Origin: Roseburia zhanii
GTDB lineage: Bacteria; Bacillota; Clostridia; Lachnospirales; Lachnospiraceae
Direction of reading: 5' to 3'
DNA: 64,000 nt
NCBI RefSeq assembly: GCF_014287635.1
Contig: NZ_JACOPH010000001.1
Span: 496,001 to 560,000, forward strand
Positions 63,305-64,000 of the stretch are shown here, in pieces. The position numbers were made by a program, and so were the translations under genes. Positions within the stretch are counted from its first letter, which is position 1, and every line of letters starts with the position of its first letter. A model generated the notes under the pieces. That model was not told the DNA's origin, did no database searches, and saw nothing but the letters and a program-made list of their open reading frames with translations.

Positions 63305-64000
63305 ATGTTTGAAGATGAAGTATTAAAAAATTCACCGGTCGCCGTATTAGGTGCCGGTGCCGTAGGAAAAACCTGCGCAGCAGATTGTGTATTAGGTGGT
63401 AACAAAGATGTCCGTTTATTTGAACTTCCGGAATTTTATGAGCAGAATTTAAAGAATGTAGAGAAAACAGGTATCACACTTGGCGGTATCCAGAAGAACA
63501 AGTATGGATTTAAAAGATCAGGAAAAGCATTCTTTAACCTTCTGACATCCGATATCAAGGAAGCCGTAAAAGATGCGAAGCTGATCATCGTAGCGATTCC
63601 ATCTGTTGCACATGACATCTTTTTTGAGAAATTAGTACCTGTATTAGAAGATGGCATGGTGATCCATATCATTCCGGACAATTACGGTTCTTTAAAACTC
63701 CGTAAAAAGATGCGTGAGTTAAACTGCACAAAGAGAGTTATCATCGGTGGCTGGTCAAGTGCACCATATGGAACACGAGTAGAAAAAGAAGGCGGTGTAC
63801 AGACTTCTGATATGTGGTTAGTATATCGTGCACTGACACTTCGCGGAGCATCCCTTCCATCTGACGATCAGGAAATCTTCTTAAACAGCTCTAAGTATTT
63901 AGGATGCTTTGATTCCATTACACAGGGCGATGGTGCTGTTGGTGGAAATACCGTTATGGATACCGGATTTAGTAATGTAAACCCTGTACTGCACTGTCCG
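63305..64000 (+). CDS. Opine-dehydrogenase-family protein, 3' partial
   Basis: The frame is open from ATG 63305 to the window end (232 codons, no stop). AAAGGAG precedes the ATG. The N-terminus is an NAD(P)-binding fold (VAVLGAGAVGKTCAADCVLGG), and the last visible residues (GFSNVNPVLHCP) match the junction to the C-terminal helical domain of octopine/nopaline dehydrogenases. Such enzymes reductively join an amino acid to a keto acid, or reverse this. It follows metQ by 81 bases, so it may handle a ligand of the MetNIQ transporter. The C-terminal domain is outside the window. Confidence 0.85.
   Translation, partial: MFEDEVLKNSPVAVLGAGAVGKTCAADCVLGGNKDVRLFELPEFYEQNLKNVEKTGITLGGIQKNKYGFKRSGKAFFNLLTSDIKEAVKDAKLIIVAIPSVAHDIFFEKLVPVLEDGMVIHIIPDNYGSLKLRKKMRELNCTKRVIIGGWSSAPYGTRVEKEGGVQTSDMWLVYRALTLRGASLPSDDQEIFLNSSKYLGCFDSITQGDGAVGGNTVMDTGFSNVNPVLHCP

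Noticed and set aside
1..64000. tRNA or rRNA genes
   Set aside because: I inspected the intergenic stretches and saw no cloverleaf with a TTCGAA-type arm and no rRNA-like sequence.

Overview
The window reads as a chromosomal segment of a low-GC, Gram-positive anaerobe of the Lachnospiraceae type (Roseburia/Agathobacter/Butyrivibrio-like; genus not resolved). Evidence: strong AGGAGG ribosome sites, lipobox sugar-binding proteins, YesM/YesN two-component pairs, huge secreted glycosidases with BspA-type leucine-rich C-termini, a minimal two-gene SUF system, and Lachnospiraceae-type small proteins. I saw no phage, complete transposon, tRNA, rRNA or CRISPR array.

Region 1 (1-11150) is a glycan uptake locus: a partial solute-binding gene, its paralogue, two MalF/MalG-type permeases, a 1591-residue secreted glycosidase with a GH39-like barrel, and a cytoplasmic GH36 alpha-galactosidase. 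Region 2 (11187-15442) is a putative operon of chemoreceptor, c-di-GMP phosphodiesterase and AraR repressor. Region 3 (15518-22097) is the arabinose operon: araA, transaldolase-like fsa, split transketolase, an FGGY kinase replacing araB, and araD, with an AraR-type operator inside its promoter.

Region 4 (22120-39443) is a sensory and transport island: response regulator, 1559-residue secreted surface protein, YesM kinase, a YtfQRT-YjfF-type pentose/furanose ABC transporter, a second chemoreceptor, a second sugar-binding lipoprotein and a second response regulator overlapping it by 4 bases. Region 5 (39530-45310) encodes a secreted GH43 arabinofuranosidase/xylosidase and a GH10 xylanase; both share a C-terminal leucine-rich module with the 1559-residue protein. 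A 125-base structured element lies in front of the GH43 gene. Together, regions 1-5 describe sensing of, movement toward, digestion of, uptake of and catabolism of arabinose-rich polysaccharide such as arabinoxylan and possibly arabinogalactan.

Region 6 (45414-64000) is mostly housekeeping: a glycosyltransferase, sufC-sufB, a zinc-ribbon protein, murI, an SLC13-like permease with a cytidylate-kinase-like protein, TraX, a NYN-LOTUS protein, small proteins, a CPBP protease, a methyltransferase, pyrG, nadA, metNIQ, and the start of an opine-dehydrogenase-family gene running off the window. The most interesting points are the arabinose regulator coupled to c-di-GMP and chemotaxis, the regulator-secreted protein-kinase operon, spaced direct repeats before the transporter promoter, the structured leader before GH43, and the GH39-like/GH36 pairing.
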